A stretch of 64,000 nt of DNA from Alicyclobacillus fastidiosus (GTDB taxonomy: Bacteria > Bacillota > Bacilli > Alicyclobacillales > Alicyclobacillaceae), in contig NZ_CP104067.1 of NCBI RefSeq assembly GCF_026651875.1, positions 5,632,501 through 5,696,500 on the forward strand. Direction: 5' to 3'. Both the position numbers and the translations under genes were made by a program. Position 1 is the stretch's first letter. Each line of letters opens with the position of its first letter. Below are positions 51,325-60,523 of the stretch, in pieces. The notes under the pieces were generated by a model. That model saw only the letters and a program-made list of their open reading frames with translations. It had not been told where the DNA came from and did not search any database.

Positions 51325-52881
51325 ATGAGTATTTTGACGGTGACAAACCTGACCCATGGCTTCGGCGACCGGGCCATTTTTAACAGCGTGTCGTTTCGAA
51401 TGCTGAAGGGGGAGCACATCGGGCTCATCGGCGCCAACGGCGAAGGCAAATCGACGTTTATGAACATCGTGACCCGCAAACTCGATCCCGACGAAGGACA
51501 AATCGAATGGGCCAAGAACGTTCGTGTGGGTTACTTGGACCAGCACACCGTCCTCGAGCGTGGCCTCACCATTCGCGACGTCCTCAAAGGGGCCTTTCAG
51601 TACTTGTTCAATATTGAGGGCGACATCAATCGCATGTACGAGGAGATGGCTGATTCGCCTCCGGAGAAATTAGAAAAACTTCTCGAAGAGGTCGGTGTCC
51701 TTCAGGACCTTCTCACCCAAAACGACTTCTACACCATCGACGCGAAAGTGGAAGAAATAGCGAGAGGATTAGGACTCCATGAGATCGGAATCGACCGCGA
51801 CGTGGAAGATCTCAGTGGCGGCCAGCGCACCAAGGTACTACTGGCGAAGTTGTTACTCGAGAAACCGGACATCCTGCTTCTCGACGAACCGACAAACTAC
51901 TTGGACGAACAACATATCGTCTGGTTGAAGCGCTATCTCCAAGAGTACGAGAACGCCTTTATCCTGATCTCCCACGACATTCCCTTTCTCAATAGCGTGA
52001 TCAACTTGGTCTATCACATGGAAAATCAGGAGTTGAACCGCTACGTCGGGGACTATGACGCATTTGTGCAGGTCTACGAAGTCAGGAAACAGCAATTGGC
52101 GTCTGCGTACAAAAAACAACAACAGGAAATCGCTGAACTGAAGGATTTTGTCGCGCGCAACAAAGCCCGCGTGTCCACGCGCAACATGGCGATGTCGAGA
52201 CAGAAGAAACTCGACAAAATGGAATTGATTGAACTGTCCAAGGAGAAGCCTAAACCCCAGTTTCACTTCCTGGAGTCCCGCGCGCCCAGCAAGTTGATTT
52301 TCGAGACGGACCAGCTCGTCATCGGCTATGACGCCCCCCTTTCCCAACCCCTGAATTTGCGGATGGAGCGAGGGCAGAAAATCGCGCTCGTCGGGGCCAA
52401 CGGGATCGGCAAAACCACCTTGCTCAAGAGCCTGCTTGGGGAAATCCCCGCACTGTCCGGCCGACTTCAGCGCGGAGACTACCTAGAGATTGGCTACTTC
52501 GAACAAGAGGCTAGACGGGCGCCTGACAGGACGTGCATCGAGGAGGTTTGGCAGGAATTCCCCCATCTCGGCCAAGCGGAAGTTCGGGCGGCTCTGGCGA
52601 AGTGCGGACTGACCACCAAGCACATCGAAAGCAAAGTCGAGGTCTTAAGCGGTGGTGAGAAGGCAAAAGTACGCCTGTGTAAACTGATCAACAAGCCATC
52701 CAACGTCCTCGTGCTGGACGAGCCGACGAACCACTTGGACGTCGATGCGAAAGAGGAACTGAAACGGGCGCTGATCTCGTATCGCGGCAGCATCCTGCTC
52801 ATTTCCCACGAACCTGAGTTCTATCGAGACATCGCCACCGATATCTGGAACGGCGAAACTTGGACCACGAAAATATTCTAA
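51325..52881 (+). CDS. ABC-F family ATPase (YkpA/YbiT-like)
   Basis: A 518-residue soluble protein with two ABC domains and no membrane part. Walker A motifs are GANGEGKST and GANGIGKTT, signatures LSGGQRTKV and LSGGEKAKV, and Walker B segments ILLLDEPTNYLD and VLVLDEPTNHLD. The linker between the domains is basic and helical (about residues 240-310). ABC-F proteins bind the ribosomal E site and relieve stalling or antibiotic inhibition. The length and short tail match the housekeeping YkpA type rather than a resistance protein. Confidence 0.92.
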   Translation: MSILTVTNLTHGFGDRAIFNSVSFRMLKGEHIGLIGANGEGKSTFMNIVTRKLDPDEGQIEWAKNVRVGYLDQHTVLERGLTIRDVLKGAFQYLFNIEGDINRMYEEMADSPPEKLEKLLEEVGVLQDLLTQNDFYTIDAKVEEIARGLGLHEIGIDRDVEDLSGGQRTKVLLAKLLLEKPDILLLDEPTNYLDEQHIVWLKRYLQEYENAFILISHDIPFLNSVINLVYHMENQELNRYVGDYDAFVQVYEVRKQQLASAYKKQQQEIAELKDFVARNKARVSTRNMAMSRQKKLDKMELIELSKEKPKPQFHFLESRAPSKLIFETDQLVIGYDAPLSQPLNLRMERGQKIALVGANGIGKTTLLKSLLGEIPALSGRLQRGDYLEIGYFEQEARRAPDRTCIEEVWQEFPHLGQAEVRAALAKCGLTTKHIESKVEVLSGGEKAKVRLCKLINKPSNVLVLDEPTNHLDVDAKEELKRALISYRGSILLISHEPEFYRDIATDIWNGETWTTKIF

Positions 52882-52899
52882 GTTGAGGATGAGGGAACT

Positions 52900-54129
52900 T
52901 TGCCAAATGAGGAACAGTTAGTACGATACGCGGACGTGCTCATCCAGGTCGGACTGAACGTTCAGCCTGGACAGCCAGTCTCCATCAACGCACCGATTGA
53001 GGCTGCAGATTTTGTCCGCGTGTTGGTCACCCGTTGTTATCACGCCGGGGCTTCCACCGTCAGCATCGACTGGTATGACCCGCTGTGCAAACGCATCCGG
53101 CTCGAACAGGAGCCCGAAGCTGGGCTCCAGGATGTCCCCAGTTGGGTGAGCCAAAAGATGCTGGAGGAATGTCAAAAGAACACCGCCTTTTTGCACATCG
53201 ACGCGGAAGATCCGGATTTGCTGGCAGGTGTGGACCCGAGGCGAATTTCCTTGCAATCGAAAGCCCGCAGAGCGGCCTTGCGCGAAACGGATCCCTACTT
53301 CATGGAAGACCGTGTAACCTGGCTCGTCTGCTCGATTCCGACGACCGCCTGGGCAATGAAGTTATTTCCCGGTGAATCAGCTGAAACGGCCGTTGCCAAC
53401 CTGTGGGACACCATCTTCTCCGTCATGCGCATGCACGAGCCAGATCCGGTGGTAGCCTGGCGAGAGCACCTGGAAAAACTCCGGGAACGTGCGGCATATC
53501 TGAACGAGCAACACTTCGTAAAGCTTCACTATCGCGGTCCAGGTACGGACTTGACCGTCGAACTCCCGGAACTCCATCAATGGTTGGCGGCGAGTGCAAA
53601 AAACGACCAGGGTCACGCCTTTGTCCCAAACATGCCGACGGAGGAAGTCTTTACACTGCCCAAGCGAGACGGCGTGAACGGGACACTGAGAAGCACGATG
53701 CCGCTCGCCTACGAAGGTGTCGTCATCGAGGGACTCGAGTTGACGTTTGAAAACGGGCGAATTGTGAACTTCAACGCAGAGTCCGGCTACGAGACGATGA
53801 AGGAACTGATTGCGACGGATGAGGGCTCACACTACTTGGGGGAAATTGCGCTCGTTCCAGTGGATTCGCCCATATCGCGTTGCAATACCCTGTTTTATAA
53901 CACGCTCTTCGACGAAAACGCCTCGTGTCACGTCGCGATTGGCGAGGCGTACCCAGTCTGTCTGGCAGGTGGAGTGGATATGCCAAAAGAAGAGCTGAAA
54001 GCACGTGGGGCAAACGAGAGCCTGATGCACGTCGACTTCATGATTGGGTCCCCCGCATTGGATATCGATGGCTACCTTGCCGACGGCACGGTCGTCCCAC
54101 TCTTTCGCGGTGGAAACTGGGCGGTGTAG
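52900..54129 (+). CDS. M29-family aminopeptidase
   Basis: A 409-residue metallo-aminopeptidase of the thermophilic AmpS/AmpT type, which removes N-terminal residues using two metal ions. NMPTEEVFTLPKR gives the first metal Glu, GSHYLGEIALVP the Glu/His pair, SCHVAIGEAYP and LMHVDFMIGS further His and Asp ligands. The start is a TTG, 18 bp after the ABC-F stop, behind GAGGATGAGGG, so the two genes probably form an operon. Confidence 0.92.
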   Translation: MPNEEQLVRYADVLIQVGLNVQPGQPVSINAPIEAADFVRVLVTRCYHAGASTVSIDWYDPLCKRIRLEQEPEAGLQDVPSWVSQKMLEECQKNTAFLHIDAEDPDLLAGVDPRRISLQSKARRAALRETDPYFMEDRVTWLVCSIPTTAWAMKLFPGESAETAVANLWDTIFSVMRMHEPDPVVAWREHLEKLRERAAYLNEQHFVKLHYRGPGTDLTVELPELHQWLAASAKNDQGHAFVPNMPTEEVFTLPKRDGVNGTLRSTMPLAYEGVVIEGLELTFENGRIVNFNAESGYETMKELIATDEGSHYLGEIALVPVDSPISRCNTLFYNTLFDENASCHVAIGEAYPVCLAGGVDMPKEELKARGANESLMHVDFMIGSPALDIDGYLADGTVVPLFRGGNWAV

Positions 54130-54248
54130 CCAACGAAAGAAGGCTGGCTGGGAGACGTCACCTGTCCCCTGGGCATTTTGCTCAGAGTGTGTGGAAGTGA
54201 TTAAATGGATCCGTGCAGTAAATCTGTAACATCTACGGAGGGACATCT

Positions 54249-54536
54249 ATGCTCATCGTTCACGCGCGCCTTACCGGTAAGGCGGATAAACGTAGCGAAT
54301 TGTTGGCACTGGTTCAGGACTTGGCCAAGTCTTCCCGCCTAGAAAAAGGTTGTCACAGTTATCGATTCTGCGAAGACACAGAAGTGCAGAACGACTTCAT
54401 CTTCGTGGAAGAATGGGAGAGCCAAGACGCCCTGGACCGACATGCGCAACAACCCCACTTCCTGTCATTCCAGGACAAGGTGGCCAATCTCGTCACCGCA
54501 CCGCCTGATATTCGAGCCTATCAAGTCGGCGAGTGA
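54249..54536 (+). CDS. Antibiotic-biosynthesis-monooxygenase (ABM) domain protein
   Basis: A 95-residue ferredoxin-like dimeric protein similar to quinol monooxygenase YgiN. KADKRSELLALVQDL, KGCHSYRFCED and FVEEWESQDALDRHAQQPHF follow the family pattern, with the His of the last helix. These cofactor-free enzymes oxidise quinols or similar aromatics, and some bind heme. GGAGGG precedes the ATG. It is closed by a strong bidirectional terminator. Confidence 0.87.
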   Translation: MLIVHARLTGKADKRSELLALVQDLAKSSRLEKGCHSYRFCEDTEVQNDFIFVEEWESQDALDRHAQQPHFLSFQDKVANLVTAPPDIRAYQVGE

Positions 54537-54572
54537 ATGGTAGTCATTTCAGTCGATCTCGCCATCGCGACC

Positions 54573-54604
54573 AAACAGCCAGCCATGTAATCGGCTGGCT
54601 GTTT
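54573..54604. terminator. Bidirectional terminator
   Basis: AAACAGCCAGCC (54573-54584) pairs perfectly with GGCTGGCTGTTT (54593-54604). Confidence 0.85.
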
Positions 54605-54652
54605 GTACGCACATCTACACGCGGATCATCGATTGGGCCCCGCTTGAATCGA

Positions 54653-55105
54653 TCATTTGTTCCCTTTCGCGCGAAACTGACGGACTGCCCGTTCGATGAG
54701 CGCGAGAAAGTCGACTTCCTTTTTCACATCGCGGAAAATGGCAAAGCGATGGGCCAATTCCGCACGAAGTGACTCCAACTCAATGTCGTTCAAATCGTAT
54801 ATTTTTTGAATGAGCAAACGGCCCTCTTTCGAGACAGCCGGCGATTGCGGATCCCCTTCCACATCGGGAACTTCCCCACCAAACTTCTCCTCAAATTCGC
54901 GGACGATGGTTTCAGGCGTCTTGATTCCCCATTTGTGTCGAAGATTTGTGACCTTTTTCTTTGCAACGCCATACAAGTCGGCAATCGCCACATCCGCAAT
55001 ATCTTCCCGCCACCACAATTGGTGCAGCATCTCATGTGTCAAATTCGCCATGTCCAATTTCTCTTTGCGCTGTTTGCGCTGGGACAACTGATCATATAAC
55101 CGCAC
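54653..55105 (-). CDS. Helix-turn-helix-containing protein of unknown function
   Basis: A 150-residue basic protein. LTHEMLHQLWWREDIADVAI and ADLYGVAKKKVTNLRHKWGI form a plausible helix-turn-helix (about residues 34-60). A charged C-terminal half contains an ELESLRAELAHRFAIF helix and ends in RQFRAKGNK. Probably DNA-binding, with an unknown target. GTG at 55105 follows AAGGAAG; a later ATG (MANLTHEM) is an alternative start. It is monocistronic. Confidence 0.65.
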   Translation of the reverse strand: MRLYDQLSQRKQRKEKLDMANLTHEMLHQLWWREDIADVAIADLYGVAKKKVTNLRHKWGIKTPETIVREFEEKFGGEVPDVEGDPQSPAVSKEGRLLIQKIYDLNDIELESLRAELAHRFAIFRDVKKEVDFLALIERAVRQFRAKGNK

Positions 55106-55227
55106 TCCGAATTCTTCCTTTCGCGATAGAACGACTGTGCCGTTCCTCCATCACTACAAAATAATCAAAACAACTTTATGGATGCCGCGCTGTCCATGCC
55201 ACTGCGCAATAGTCAGCTGTCTGCACT

Positions 55228-56466
55228 CTATCCAACCGTCGGTGCACCCGAATCGCCTGATAGGGACCGCATTCGTCTAAGTGAGGGGAATAGATACATC
55301 CAGAGACCAGCGACTGCGATAGTCGCGAGCCCTCCGAAGAAGGCGGCCGGAACGGTGCCGATAAACCCTGCCACCATACCTGACTCGAACTCGCCCAATT
55401 GATTCGACGTCCCAATAAATAGCGAGTTGACGGCGTTCACCCGCCCTCGCATCTCGTCTGGCGTCTGTAATTGCACAAGTGAAGACCGGATGACGACGCT
55501 CACACAGTCTGACGCACCAACCAGGAACAAAGCAATAAACGATAGAATCAAGTTCTTCGAAACCGCAAAAAGCATGGTAGCCAAGCCAAAGACGGTGAGT
55601 GCCCCGAACAAAGTCGAACCAAATGCTTTTTTCAGTGGGAAATACGAATACATAATAGACATCATCAACGCGCCGACAGCCGGTGCGGTCCGCATCAGTC
55701 CCAGCCCCCAGGCACCCGTATGGAGAATATCCTGCGCAAATATCGGCAATAAGGCTGTCGCTCCACCAAGCAGGACGGCGAAGAGATCGAGTGATATTGT
55801 TCCCAAAATCACTGGATGCCGGTAGACGAATACCAAGCCCTCGAACAGGGAGTGCATGGACACGCGCTTTAATTCGCGTTTCGCTTTCTCCATGCGAATG
55901 AAAACCGTGAGCATCCCGGCGACGCTGAGCGCGACGACTGCTGCACTGTACACGAAAACGGGGCTCAATGAAAACAACAATCCACCTATTGAGGGACCCA
56001 AGATTTGCGCCAGTTGCCCGACCGAAGTACTCCATCCGACAGCTTGCGAAACGAGTGCCTTCGGTACCAACTGTGGCAAGAGCGCCGAAGACGCTGGGCC
56101 CTCGAACGCGCGACAAGCGCCGATAATCGCCGCCGCCAATAAAATTTGTTGACGGTCAATGGCGCCGACGAGATTTTCAACGAGGAGAAGTGCGGCGATG
56201 CCTGCTTCGATGATCTGACACAAGAACACGATCAGTCGGCGGTCAAATCTATCCGCGACATGGCCTACAATCAATGTCAGAACGACCATCGGGGCGAACT
56301 GCGCGAGGCCCACGAAACCGAGACTAAACGCGTTATGAGTCAATGCGTACATCTGCCACCCAATCGCGACGGAGAGCATCTGGAAGGAGGTTGACGACAA
56401 GGTTCTCGAAATCCAGTAGTTCGCGAAGTACGGCTGCCGATGAACAGAATCACTTGACTGACGCAA
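55228..56466 (-). CDS. MFS transporter, EntS/bacilysin-exporter-like
   Basis: About 412 residues with 12 predicted helices. GHVADRFDRRLIVF is the loop 2-3 MFS signature, and SSALLPQLVPKALVSQAVGW and PDEMRGRVNAVNSLFIG are typical of the DHA3/EntS branch, which exports siderophores, macrolides or toxic compounds. The N-terminal start is uncertain. An extended -10 TGGTATATT (56498-56506) places transcription near 56491, which favours the TTG at 56466 (AAAAAGGGCG upstream) over starts as far back as 56577. Confidence 0.82.
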   Translation of the reverse strand: MRQSSDSVHRQPYFANYWISRTLSSTSFQMLSVAIGWQMYALTHNAFSLGFVGLAQFAPMVVLTLIVGHVADRFDRRLIVFLCQIIEAGIAALLLVENLVGAIDRQQILLAAAIIGACRAFEGPASSALLPQLVPKALVSQAVGWSTSVGQLAQILGPSIGGLLFSLSPVFVYSAAVVALSVAGMLTVFIRMEKAKRELKRVSMHSLFEGLVFVYRHPVILGTISLDLFAVLLGGATALLPIFAQDILHTGAWGLGLMRTAPAVGALMMSIMYSYFPLKKAFGSTLFGALTVFGLATMLFAVSKNLILSFIALFLVGASDCVSVVIRSSLVQLQTPDEMRGRVNAVNSLFIGTSNQLGEFESGMVAGFIGTVPAAFFGGLATIAVAGLWMYLFPSLRRMRSLSGDSGAPTVG

Positions 56467-56693
56467 AATAAAAGCACGCCCTTTTTCGCAAATGATAAAT
56501 ATACCAAATAAATCAACTGAGCTCGATATATGGTATTGTATACTATTCCGTTTCCCGCTTCCCCCAGGGATTTCCAATATTGTCGCTTCATAAACAAAAT
56601 CCCATCAAATTATAGCCTAGATCTGATTTCTCTAATTACTGGTGGTTGATCTGCTCATTATTTGTTGATATCTTCACCATGTAAAAAGAATAG

Positions 56694-56766
56694 CGCTCGT
56701 ATAATGGCGGGAATATGGCTCGCGAGTTTCTACCAGGCAACCGCAAATTGTCTGACTACGAGTGGA
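56694..56766 (+). ncRNA. Purine riboswitch, guanine type
   Basis: P1 pairs CTCGT with ACGAG. ATAATGGCGGGAATATGGC, GTTTCTACC and TTGTCTGACTACGAG are the canonical junction segments. The residue after GA in GACTACGAG is C (position 74), which selects guanine or hypoxanthine over adenine. It is the first of two aptamers before xpt-pbuX, and the whole family normally represses purine salvage genes. Confidence 0.95.
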
Positions 56767-56875
56767 AGCGCATCTAGGGTTCCGTGGCACGGGTTCGTAC
56801 CGTGGCAGCTGGTCCGAGCGATGCGAAACGCGCGGTAGCGCGTCACACCACAGGGACAAAAGCCCAGATGGACAG
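56767..56875 (+). ncRNA. ykkC-class riboswitch, probably PRPP (subtype 2b)
   Basis: The ykkC core is plain: CATCTAGGGTTCCG, a hairpin, CTGGTCCGAGCGATGCG, a second hairpin, and CACACCACAGGGACAAAAGCCC. P1 pairs CATCT (56771-56775) with AGATG (56866-56870). Members of this class sense guanidine, ppGpp, PRPP or nucleotides. GAGCG plus ACACC...GGGACAAAAGCCC, the tandem with a guanine aptamer and the salvage genes downstream favour PRPP. Subtype is inferred. Confidence 0.8.
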
Positions 56876-56926
56876 GTTTCACTTGGACACGAGAATCCAA
56901 GGAGTCTGTCTATCTGGGCTTTTTTA
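56861..56926 (+). terminator. Shared expression-platform terminator of the tandem riboswitch
   Basis: AGCCCAGAT (56861-56869) pairs with ATCTGGGCT (56912-56920), extended by GACAG/CTGTC, and is followed by six T residues. The 5' arm is also the closing strand of the ykkC aptamer, so that ligand should block termination. Confidence 0.9.
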
Positions 56927-56948
56927 TTTCCCCGAGAGGAGACAAAAC

Positions 56949-57548
56949 ATGCGGGAATTGCAGGCGTACATTCGAAAGGAAGGGCAAGTGTTATCCGAAC
57001 AGGTTCTGAAGGTGAACTCCTTCTTGAACCATCAAGTCGATCCGAACCTGGTCATGGATATCGGCAAAACCATCGCCGAGCGGTATAAAGACGCCGGTAT
57101 CACCAAAATTGTCACGATAGAGGCAAGCGGCATTCACATCGCGTTCGCCGCAGCTTTGTCCCTGGGTGTTCCGTTCCTGTACGCCAAAAAATCAAAAGCG
57201 ATCACGCAGTCGAATGAAGTCTACGCAGCTTCCGTGTACTCATTCACTCGACAACAAACGTACCAAATCACAATTTCCAAGGAATTTTTAGCAAGTGGCG
57301 ACAAAGTCCTGATTGTCGATGACATCCTCGCTGAAGGTGCCGGTGTGCGGGGACTTGGAGAGATCATTCAGGCCGCTGGTTGTGAGTTGGTCGGGGTAAG
57401 CGTCGTGATCGAAAAAAGTTTTCAGAACGGCAGAAAGATGCTGGATGATGCTGGAGTACCGGTCTATGCACTCGCCCGCATCGCTTCGATGTCGCCAGAG
57501 AAAGGCATCGAGTTCATCACAGAAGAGCCCATCGAGGGGGATATGTAG
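56949..57548 (+). CDS. xpt: Xanthine phosphoribosyltransferase
   Basis: A 199-residue enzyme that joins xanthine (and guanine) to PRPP. KVNSFLNHQVDP binds the base, IEASGIHIAFA is the loop I region, and VLIVDDILAEGAG is the PRPP-binding signature. The ATG at 56949 follows GAGAGGAGAC, just after the riboswitch terminator; the frame is open upstream, but only through the RNA element. Its substrates, guanine and PRPP, are the likely ligands of the two leader aptamers. It is followed by pbuX after 2 bp. Confidence 0.97.
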   Translation: MRELQAYIRKEGQVLSEQVLKVNSFLNHQVDPNLVMDIGKTIAERYKDAGITKIVTIEASGIHIAFAAALSLGVPFLYAKKSKAITQSNEVYAASVYSFTRQQTYQITISKEFLASGDKVLIVDDILAEGAGVRGLGEIIQAAGCELVGVSVVIEKSFQNGRKMLDDAGVPVYALARIASMSPEKGIEFITEEPIEGDM

Positions 57549-57550
57549 TC

Positions 57551-58852
57551 GTGTTAAATAAGCGAAGTGTCTTTGCGTTAGGCTTTCAGCACGTGCTTGC
57601 CATGTACGCAGGCTCGATGATCGTTCCGCTGATCATTGGCGGCTCACTCAAACTGAATGATACACAAATGGCCTACCTGATTGCGGCGGACATGTTCACT
57701 TGTGGAATTGCCACTTTGCTGCAGGTGATTGGCACCCGTTTTGTCGGGATTCGACTCCCCGTCGTCCTCGGCTGCACGTTCACTGCCGTCGGTCCCATCG
57801 TCGCAATTGGCCACACCGCCAATCTGCCAACGATATTTGGCTCCATCGTCATCGCCGGCATTCTGGTCTTTTTACTGGCTCCTGTGTTCGGAAGGCTTCT
57901 CAAGTTCTTCCCTCCGATTGTCACCGGGTCCGTCGTGACCATCATTGGACTGTCGCTGATCCCAGTGGCGATGAACGACGCCGCTGGCGGACAGGGAAGC
58001 CCAGATTTCGGACAGTCGCACAATCTCATTCTCGCACTCGGCACCTTGGTTCTAATTATCGTACTCAATCGTTTCTTCAAAGGCTTCCTTCGATCCATCT
58101 CCGTCCTCGTAGGGCTTATCGCCGGCACGATTGCGGGGTATGCAATGGGGTTAGTGAACTTCAGCTCGGTTACATCTGCCTCCTGGGTGAATATCGTTCA
58201 TCCGTTATACTTCGGCAGACCACAGTTCAATATTGCAGCAATCATCACGATGTTCATCGTCTGCGTCGTCAGCATGGTTGAATCCACAGGCGTGTACTAC
58301 GCGCTCAGCAAGATTACGGAAAAGCCGATTGAGGATAAAGATATCGTGAAAGGACTGCGCGCCGAGGGCATCGCGATTGTCTTAGGTGGGCTATTCAACA
58401 CCTTCCCATACACGACCTTCTCACAAAACGTCGGCCTCGTGTCGATGACGCGAGTGAAGAACCGCAGCGTGGTGGTGGCCGCCGGTTGCATTCTCCTCGT
58501 CCTCGGCCTGTTACCAAAGGTCGCCGCACTGGTCACCGTGATTCCATCAGCAGTATTAGGCGGTGCAATGATAGCCATGTTTGGCATGGTCGTCGCCTAC
58601 GGCATGAATATGCTTGGCAAGGTGGACCTGCGAAGCAATGAAAACTTGCTCATCATTGCCTGCAGCATCTCGATCGGCCTAGGTTCGGCAGTCGTTCCAC
58701 AAATGTTTGAGCATCTCCCGAATACAGTCAACATGTTGCTGCAAAGCGGCATCGTCCCTGGGACCCTCACGGCCGTACTGATGAATCTATTCCTCAATCA
58801 CTTCGGCTCGGCGCAAGCATCCGAAGCGTTACGCGACGAGAAAGTCGCATGA
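57551..58852 (+). CDS. pbuX: Xanthine permease
   Basis: A 433-residue nucleobase:cation symporter-2 protein with 14 predicted segments. GFQHVLAMYAGSMIVPLIIG, AIGHTANLPTIFGSI and NTFPYTTFSQNVGLV carry the conserved Gln, His, Glu and Asn of the substrate site (VVSMVESTGVYYA holds the Glu). It brings xanthine in for Xpt. GTG at 57551 follows GAGGGGGAT. The pair is cotranscribed under the tandem riboswitch, and a perfect terminator hairpin follows. Confidence 0.95.
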   Translation: MLNKRSVFALGFQHVLAMYAGSMIVPLIIGGSLKLNDTQMAYLIAADMFTCGIATLLQVIGTRFVGIRLPVVLGCTFTAVGPIVAIGHTANLPTIFGSIVIAGILVFLLAPVFGRLLKFFPPIVTGSVVTIIGLSLIPVAMNDAAGGQGSPDFGQSHNLILALGTLVLIIVLNRFFKGFLRSISVLVGLIAGTIAGYAMGLVNFSSVTSASWVNIVHPLYFGRPQFNIAAIITMFIVCVVSMVESTGVYYALSKITEKPIEDKDIVKGLRAEGIAIVLGGLFNTFPYTTFSQNVGLVSMTRVKNRSVVVAAGCILLVLGLLPKVAALVTVIPSAVLGGAMIAMFGMVVAYGMNMLGKVDLRSNENLLIIACSISIGLGSAVVPQMFEHLPNTVNMLLQSGIVPGTLTAVLMNLFLNHFGSAQASEALRDEKVA

Positions 58853-58895
58853 CGGTTTTACTGTGATGGTATGTAGCGACGGTAGCTGACATCGT

Positions 58896-58937
58896 AAAGG
58901 ACGTGCCAATTGACACGACGATTGGCACGTCCTTTTG
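58896..58937 (+). terminator. Terminator of xpt-pbuX
   Basis: AAAGGACGTGCCAAT (58896-58910) pairs with ATTGGCACGTCCTTT (58921-58935), with a T-rich end. Confidence 0.9.
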
Positions 58938-59001
58938 CTTTTGAAGCGTATGATTAGCGGTGTTGCGGGAGCCCATTCCCTCCCTACTTCAGCACCACCT
59001 T

Positions 59002-59125
59002 CTAGTCATCTACACCTTTGCCTGTATCCAATAATCCTGCGAGAAAAGTCCCCATAAAAGCATCACCCGCTCCGGTTGTGTCCACAGCGCGAGTGTAGCA
59101 CCTTTCTGTTCTTGGGCATATGACG
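59002..59125 (-). pseudogene. Remnant of a PfkB-family sugar kinase
   Basis: In one minus-strand frame this stretch reads RAVDTTGAGDAFMGTFLAGL followed by a few residues and a stop at 59002. VDTTGAGDAF is the C-terminal PfkB signature with the catalytic Asp of fructokinases and ribokinases. Only about 40 residues survive; no start, substrate domain or family C-terminus is present. It lies before a sugar-porter-like MFS gene, so a small sugar locus may have been lost here. Confidence 0.75.
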
Positions 59126-59159
59126 GTGTATCCCCAAGTTTCGGAAAGGAGTGTTATTG

Positions 59160-60380
59160 TTGAGTAACGTCTCAGTTTCCCCAGCTGCGGTCAAAGTCCC
59201 GTCGCCCACACGTATTCTCATCGCATCCGGGCTCGGCAACTTGTTCGACTCCATGGATGTGTTACTGTTCTCCTACATCCTTGTTTCGCTCGGACGGAAT
59301 TGGCACCTAAATCCTGGCGTGATGGGCATGCTTGGAAGTTTGGCATTGGTCGGCATGGCGATTGGCTCTGCGTTCGCAGGATCCCTTGCTGACCGTTTCG
59401 GCCGACGCACCATGTTCATGTTGACGCTGCTGCTTTACAGCATCGCGTCAGGTTTGTCTGGATTTGCGACCACCGTCGGCATTCTCATGCTGCTGCGCTT
59501 TTTGACCGGTCTTGGTCTCGGTGGTGAGCTCCCTGTCTCCACCACCTATGTACTGGAATCCTCTCAAGACGTGACCCGCGGCCGGCGTGTAGTGTTCCTA
59601 CAGATGTTCTGGGCCTTTGGGTCCTTAGTGGCGGCACTCATCGCATTCTTCGTAATTCCTTCCGTCGGTTGGCGAGCCGCCTTCTGGATCTGCGCTATTC
59701 CAGCGCTGTACACCATCTTCCTGCGAATCGGGTTGCCTGAAACACCGCGTTATCGCAACTTGCCTAAGCGACTCACACTCAGGCAGTCGTTCGCCAAGAC
59801 CTGGTCAAAAGGCATGAGCCGGCGCTCTGCTGTCACGTGGACGCTGTGGTTCACAATGAACTACGCGTACTATGGACTGTTCACATGGCTGCCGACCATG
59901 ATGACCCACAAAGGCTATTCCCTCGTACACAGCTTCGGGTACGTATTGATCATGACCCTTGCTCAGGTGCCCGGTTACCTAACAGCAGCTTGGTTGGTCG
60001 AGAAGTGGGGCCGTAAAAAGACACTCGTCATAGCCATCTTCTTATCTGCATTGGCATCTCTCGGGTTTGGCTTTGCAACCAGCACTGGCACGCTGATTCT
60101 GTTTGGTTTGCTGATTTCATACTTCATGTTGGGTGCGTGGGCAGCTACGTATCTGTTTAGCGTCGAACAGTTTCCTACGGCGGCCCGCGCCACCGGTATG
60201 GGCTGGTCCGCTGGATTCGGGCGAATTGGCGGCGTGTTGGCACCAACTCTCACAGGATGGCTGCTTGGGGCAAAGGTTGGTTTTCCCATCATCTTCGGCA
60301 TCTTTTTCGCCGTGCTCTTAGTAGGTGCGTTGATAGTGGGATGGTTTGGTCTGGAGACGAAAGGAAAACAATTGGAATAA
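59160..60380 (+). CDS. MFS transporter, sugar/aromatic-acid porter type
   Basis: A 406-residue protein with 12 predicted helices. LFDSMDVLLFSYILVSLG in helix 1, GSLADRFGRRTMFML in loop 2-3 and RFLTGLGLGGELPVSTTYV in helix 4 are typical of the sugar porter/AAHS branches of proton-coupled importers. AEKWGRK-type (VEKWGRKKTLV) and FPTAARATGMGW complete the second half. TTG at 59160 lies 8 bp after AAAGGAG. A PfkB kinase remnant just upstream hints at a sugar substrate. Confidence 0.82.
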   Translation: MSNVSVSPAAVKVPSPTRILIASGLGNLFDSMDVLLFSYILVSLGRNWHLNPGVMGMLGSLALVGMAIGSAFAGSLADRFGRRTMFMLTLLLYSIASGLSGFATTVGILMLLRFLTGLGLGGELPVSTTYVLESSQDVTRGRRVVFLQMFWAFGSLVAALIAFFVIPSVGWRAAFWICAIPALYTIFLRIGLPETPRYRNLPKRLTLRQSFAKTWSKGMSRRSAVTWTLWFTMNYAYYGLFTWLPTMMTHKGYSLVHSFGYVLIMTLAQVPGYLTAAWLVEKWGRKKTLVIAIFLSALASLGFGFATSTGTLILFGLLISYFMLGAWAATYLFSVEQFPTAARATGMGWSAGFGRIGGVLAPTLTGWLLGAKVGFPIIFGIFFAVLLVGALIVGWFGLETKGKQLE

Positions 60381-60523
60381 AAAACGGGGCTGTCTCCGTC
60401 CGTTCTCATGCAGGCAAAACGGGGTCAGCCCATATCTATGATTTGAACAGCGTAACGTGGCAGGAAGTATATAGGCTCAGATGGGGGCCCACCACGCGCC
60501 CTCGTCACTCTCCAAACTTGCCG

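Noticed and set aside
56767..56875. Guanidine-I assignment for the ykkC-class RNA
   Set aside because: The core would allow it, but GAGCG, the GGGACAAAAGCCC end, the guanine aptamer directly upstream and the Xpt-PbuX genes favour PRPP; not fully excluded.
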